A stretch of 64,000 nucleotides of DNA, from assembly GCF_947501385.1 (NCBI RefSeq), contig NZ_CANMVP010000025.1, positions 1-64,000 on the forward strand. Direction: 5' to 3'. A program made the translations under genes and the position numbers. Shown piece by piece: positions 60,370 through 64,000 of this stretch. Every line of letters begins with the position of its first letter. Within the stretch, counting starts at the first letter, position 1. The notes below the pieces were generated by a model. The model made no database searches, was not told where the DNA came from, and saw nothing but the letters and a program-made list of their open reading frames with translations. This stretch comes from an uncultured Polaribacter sp. GTDB taxonomy: Bacteria > Bacteroidota > Bacteroidia > Flavobacteriales > Flavobacteriaceae.

Positions 60370-62664
60370 ATGATGAAGATAACATTAAAAACTTGGGGTA
60401 TTTTCCTCTTAATTTTTTTTAGTTTATTTAAACTAAATGCTCAAGATTTACAAAACAGCGCTGTTTCAAAAATTAAAGATTTAAGAAAACTTATAAAGAA
60501 AGCTGAGCAAAAAAACATTAACGTTTTAAAAGAAGAAACCACCATAAGAACAGCAGAAATATTCTTAAAATTTGCTGCTTGGGATGAAAAAAATATCAAT
60601 AAAAATGAGCAGTTTTACATAAAGGTAAAAGGTGATTTTAAAACAAATGCAGCCAAATTAGCTAAAGATTTGCCAAACTTCGAACGGAAAGAAATCAATA
60701 TAATGCTAGATAAAGCCATTAATGAATTACAATCTCTTGTTGATGGTAAAATCTTTAGACAATCAAGTGTAAAAATCGATTGGAGCAAAATAACGCTAGA
60801 AAATGATCATTTATCTTTAAACAACAAGCCAATTTTTATAAATGACTACACTTGGAAACCAAAAACCAAGGAATTAACAGAATTTCATGGCGATATTGAT
60901 GGTTTTTACATCGCTCCAACTTATGTGGTAAACCAAAATGGAAAAGTAAGGCCTAATGTTTTAGAGAATATAGAAAATAAACCAAATTCAACTCCTGGTT
61001 TTGTTTTTTTAAATCACAAGAGAGTTCCAAAATGGTCAGAAAAAGTATATGGACCAAATTTTAGTATGCGCAAAAACACCTATATTGGTTATGATATTGA
61101 CAATCCTGGAGGAAGAAAATTACAAAGCGATTTATTTAGTGAAATAGTTCCTAGAATCGCTGAAAAAAAATTTAGTCAATTAGGTTATATGCTGTGTAAC
61201 GAACCACACTTTTTTACACAAGCAGATGCTACAAAAAATAAATTACCTTGGGCTTCTGGTTCAGTATCTAAATATTCTATTCAAAAATTTAGATTTTGGT
61301 TACAACAAAAACATCAAAATATAAGCGCTCTTAATTCACTTTGGGAAACAAATTTTATCAATTTTAAAGATGTTGAAATTGAAATTCCTATTGATATCAG
61401 TTTACAAGGAAAACCAATTTGGTTTGATTGGATGTCTTTCAATATGGATAGAGTTACCGATTGGTTTCAATTTTTAAAATCAGAAATTACAAGACATGAT
61501 GCTAATGCAAAAGTCCATGTTAAAGTAATGCCAGTTTTATGGACAAATAATAAAAGAAGTCATGGAATAGATTTAGAAGCAATAACAGAATTAAGTGGAA
61601 TTGTAGGTAATGATTCTGGTGCAGAACACAAATTTATTTGGGGAAAACCACATGAATGGGATAAAACCTACGCTTTTGATTGGAGAGAACTTTGTATGGG
61701 ATTTGATTTTATGAAATCTGTAAGTCCAAATAAAATCAACTTAAATTCAGAATTACACTATTTATCAACCATAAAATCAAGAGATTTATATTTAGATCCA
61801 AACTATGCAAGAGCCACTTTCTGGCTGGCACATAGTTATGGTATGGATGCAAGTGTAATTTGGTATTGGCCTAGAAAAGCAAATGGAGAGGTAAAACCAT
61901 CATCAGATTTAAATGGTTATGGTGGTTCTGTTACGCAACAACCAAGAGTTACCAATGAAGTTGCTATGACTTTAATAGACTTAAATTCTAATGCAGAAGA
62001 AATTCTAAAAATGCAAAGACAGCGAAAACCTATCCGTCTTTTTTATTCTAAAACTACTGCAATTAATGAAAAAAAATATATGGATACTCTTTTTGGTTTG
62101 TATGAATCTTTACATTTTGAAGGAACTTCTTTAGGGTTTGTTACCAAGAACATAATTGAAAAGCAAGACTCCAAAAATTGGGATGTTGTACTGGTTTACA
62201 ACACACCATTTGTTACAAATGATGAGGTAAAATCTCTTCAAAATTATTTAAATGCTGGAGGAACTGTAATTATTGATGATAAAAGTTTATTAAAAAATGA
62301 GTACGGTTTAACATCTTTAGCTTTAGATGAAAGTAAAGGGACATTGATAAAATTAAATTCAATTACTGAAATTAAGGAAAAAACGTTAGCTATTTTAAAA
62401 GAGAAAAAGTCGCTTCCAGAAATAAAAATTGAAGAAGAAAACGAAATTGGTAAAAAGGGCTGTATTTGGAAAGTGGTAAAAAACGAAAAGGGAAATCAAG
62501 TATTGTCTATTGTAAATGTTGGAAAATCTAATGCAAAACTTAAAATTTATTTAAATGAAAATACTTCTTTTGTTTGTAAAGATGTTATTAACGGAATTGC
62601 TGTTTCATCAACTCCTATTTTAAAACCTAATGAAGTTTATTTTGTAGAAGTAATAAAAAATTAA
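60370..62664 (+). CDS. Clan GH-A glycoside hydrolase (GH42-like fold)
   Basis: A 764-residue exported protein with a signal peptide (1-24, ending LNAQ). A helical N-terminal region (25-130) precedes a TIM-barrel domain. The acid/base is probably Glu278 in LCNEPHFF (the NEP hallmark of clan GH-A) and the nucleophile Glu461 in NLNSELHYL. Then follow WLAHSYGMDASVIWYWPR and, from about 570, a GATase-like domain (RLFYSKTTA, DVVLVYNTPF) as in the trimerisation domain of beta-galactosidases of family GH42. The family number cannot be assigned by eye. With two sulfatases it should act on a sulfated marine glycan. Confidence 0.8.
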   Translation: MMKITLKTWGIFLLIFFSLFKLNAQDLQNSAVSKIKDLRKLIKKAEQKNINVLKEETTIRTAEIFLKFAAWDEKNINKNEQFYIKVKGDFKTNAAKLAKDLPNFERKEINIMLDKAINELQSLVDGKIFRQSSVKIDWSKITLENDHLSLNNKPIFINDYTWKPKTKELTEFHGDIDGFYIAPTYVVNQNGKVRPNVLENIENKPNSTPGFVFLNHKRVPKWSEKVYGPNFSMRKNTYIGYDIDNPGGRKLQSDLFSEIVPRIAEKKFSQLGYMLCNEPHFFTQADATKNKLPWASGSVSKYSIQKFRFWLQQKHQNISALNSLWETNFINFKDVEIEIPIDISLQGKPIWFDWMSFNMDRVTDWFQFLKSEITRHDANAKVHVKVMPVLWTNNKRSHGIDLEAITELSGIVGNDSGAEHKFIWGKPHEWDKTYAFDWRELCMGFDFMKSVSPNKINLNSELHYLSTIKSRDLYLDPNYARATFWLAHSYGMDASVIWYWPRKANGEVKPSSDLNGYGGSVTQQPRVTNEVAMTLIDLNSNAEEILKMQRQRKPIRLFYSKTTAINEKKYMDTLFGLYESLHFEGTSLGFVTKNIIEKQDSKNWDVVLVYNTPFVTNDEVKSLQNYLNAGGTVIIDDKSLLKNEYGLTSLALDESKGTLIKLNSITEIKEKTLAILKEKKSLPEIKIEEENEIGKKGCIWKVVKNEKGNQVLSIVNVGKSNAKLKIYLNENTSFVCKDVINGIAVSSTPILKPNEVYFVEVIKN

Positions 62665-62754
62665 ATAGCTAAAATAATTAGATAGGAAATAAAAATACTA
62701 TTAAGAAAAGAGAAAACGTAAGTGGTCTAAACTCCATTAAATAAGTTTTTCATT

Positions 62755-63909
62755 ATGAAACAATTATCTATCAAAAATCTATTTACTGTTAGTTTAATGC
62801 TGGGATTATTTTTAATCTATAAAACAAATGGGCAAAAAAACAAAGCTAATAAACCTGATAGCGTAATTCAGTTTCCTAATATTCTCAATTATAAAACAAT
62901 TGTATGCGATTTTCATCAGCATACCGTATTTTCTGATGGCGAAGTTTGGCCAAATATAAGAGTTTTAGAAGCACAAAAAGATGGTTTGGATGCTATTTCT
63001 ATGACAGATCATATAGAATATTTGCCTCATAAAAAAGATGTTCTTTTTGTTGATAAAAATAGATCTTATGAAATTGCAAAAAAAGCATCAAAAAACACAG
63101 ATGTTATAGTAGTAAGAGGAGCTGAAATAACAAAAAGATTACCTTTTGGTCACGCTAATGCAATTTTTTTGAAAGATGGAAATAAATTGGTAAATGATGA
63201 TATAACTGCGGTACTAGAGGAAGTTAAAAAACAAGATGCTTTTGTGTTTTGGAATCATCCAAGTTGGGTAATACATAAAAAAGATGGTGTTGCAAAATTA
63301 AGAGAAATTCATCTTGAGTTATTAGAAAAAGGATTGTTAAATGGTATAGAAATAGTCAACAACACTACCTATTCAGAAGGTGCTTTTCAAATGGCAATTG
63401 ATCATAATCTTACTATAATTGGTGCCTCTGATATTCATAGTTTAGTTGATTGGAAATATAACATAAACGAAGGTGAACATAGACCAGTAACTTTAGTTTT
63501 TGCAAAAGAAAAAACGGAAGAATCAATAAAGCAAGCTTTATTTGATAGAAGAACTGCAGTTTGGTTTAAAAATACTTTGATAGGAGATGTTACCTATATA
63601 GTTCCGCTAATCAAAGAGTCTTTAAAAATAGTTAATATTGAAAACTACAGGAAAAGTCATCTTGTGTTATCAATTTCTATTGAAAATAAGTCTGATGTAA
63701 ATTACATACTAAAAAATAAATCTGAATTTAATTTACATTCGCATGCTGATATTCTTACCATAAATGCACATATGACTACTATTATCCAAGTAAAAACATT
63801 AAAACAACTGACAGAGTTTGATTTAAAATTCAAAGTTTTAAACACTTTAATTGCTCCAAAAAAGCATCCAAGTGTTACTTTCAAGATCAAGGTTGAAAAT
63901 AAAAAATAG
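62755..63909 (+). CDS. Exported PHP-domain phosphodiesterase (Sb-PDE-like)
   Basis: A 384-residue protein with a signal peptide (1-26, ending KTNGQ). Residues 45-290 form a PHP metal-dependent phosphoesterase domain: VCDFHQHTVFSDGEVWPN (first metal ligands), ISMTDHIEYLPH, VRGAEITKRLPFGHANAIF, VFWNHPSW, and IIGASDIHSL. I recognise the pattern of the Sb-PDE family of exported phosphodiesterases. A beta-rich domain follows (290-384). It is the last visible gene of this glycan locus; its substrate may be a phosphodiester on the glycan or a phosphonate-type ester, which is inference. Confidence 0.83.
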   Translation: MKQLSIKNLFTVSLMLGLFLIYKTNGQKNKANKPDSVIQFPNILNYKTIVCDFHQHTVFSDGEVWPNIRVLEAQKDGLDAISMTDHIEYLPHKKDVLFVDKNRSYEIAKKASKNTDVIVVRGAEITKRLPFGHANAIFLKDGNKLVNDDITAVLEEVKKQDAFVFWNHPSWVIHKKDGVAKLREIHLELLEKGLLNGIEIVNNTTYSEGAFQMAIDHNLTIIGASDIHSLVDWKYNINEGEHRPVTLVFAKEKTEESIKQALFDRRTAVWFKNTLIGDVTYIVPLIKESLKIVNIENYRKSHLVLSISIENKSDVNYILKNKSEFNLHSHADILTINAHMTTIIQVKTLKQLTEFDLKFKVLNTLIAPKKHPSVTFKIKVENKK

Positions 63910-64000
63910 GCTAAAAAATTGCCAAATTTTATTGATAAAAATGATGCGTTAATTTGATGAAGCAACAGACAGTCAAAACTAATTATTTATAAACATTACT
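63910..64000. other. Right edge, no gene seen
   Basis: The last 91 bases show no start, stop or hairpin that I can assign. The glycan locus presumably continues beyond the edge. Confidence 0.5.

Overview
The window comes from a marine-type member of the Flavobacteriaceae (Bacteroidota), close in flavour to Polaribacter or its relatives; the genus is inference. Supporting signs are the low GC content, TAnnTTTG -7 promoter boxes, proteins with type IX secretion (T9SS) sorting tails, a 1375-residue hybrid two-component regulator, sulfatases, and a DUF6952/thioredoxin/peroxiredoxin cluster.

Layout. (1) Positions 1-22452 are ordinary chromosome. A redox cluster (DUF6952, thioredoxin, peroxiredoxin) and a membrane/stress run (ABC exporter, MscS channel, beta-barrel protein, sigma-54 type response regulator without HTH, small membrane protein) lie on the minus strand. 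A MarR regulator with a fadN-fadA-fadE-like beta-oxidation operon follows on the plus strand, interrupted by a four-helix-bundle gene flanked by inverted repeats. Next come two lipoproteins, a J-domain/KTSC protein, trxB, a cytochrome c/sugar dehydrogenase pair and a TonB receptor. (2) tRNA-Pro(TGG) at 22567-22641 is the attachment site of a 24.3 kb integrative element ending at a 16-bp copy of the tRNA 3' end at 46954-46969. It carries a tyrosine recombinase, an RteC-like regulator, an excisionase-like HTH protein, a replication pair, and no recognisable conjugation genes. (3) From 46970 a second, older element begins; its integrase is broken by one in-frame amber codon. (4) Positions 48536-63909 hold part of a polysaccharide-utilisation locus: hybrid sensor/regulator, T9SS surface proteins (one broken by TGA), a 59-residue peptide gene, two sulfatases, a clan GH-A glycoside hydrolase and an exported PHP-domain phosphodiesterase. 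No SusC/SusD pair is inside the window.

Element cargo. A minus-strand run from thiC supplies the pyrimidine branch of thiamine synthesis (thiC, thiD, thiE) and continues into a racemase, three GNAT acetyltransferases, an esterase and a DinB protein. A defence-like block holds an AbiEi-like protein followed by a tightly packed operon of D12 DNA methyltransferase, DGQHR-domain (DndB-like) protein, an unrecognised 439-residue protein and the first ~30 residues of a SIR2-like protein. Then come a tripartite HipBST-type toxin-antitoxin operon with three operators spaced exactly 40 bp, and a four-gene cassette (251-residue conserved protein, DUF5675 protein, two small holin-like membrane proteins) of unknown role.

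The most likely undescribed systems are the methyltransferase/DGQHR/439-residue/SIR2 operon and the 251-residue/DUF5675/holin-like cassette. The two tandem elements also show an informative recombination architecture: same att core, same hairpin, but diverged inverted arm-type sites, plus a 14-bp motif shared by both integrase leaders and the excisionase leader.
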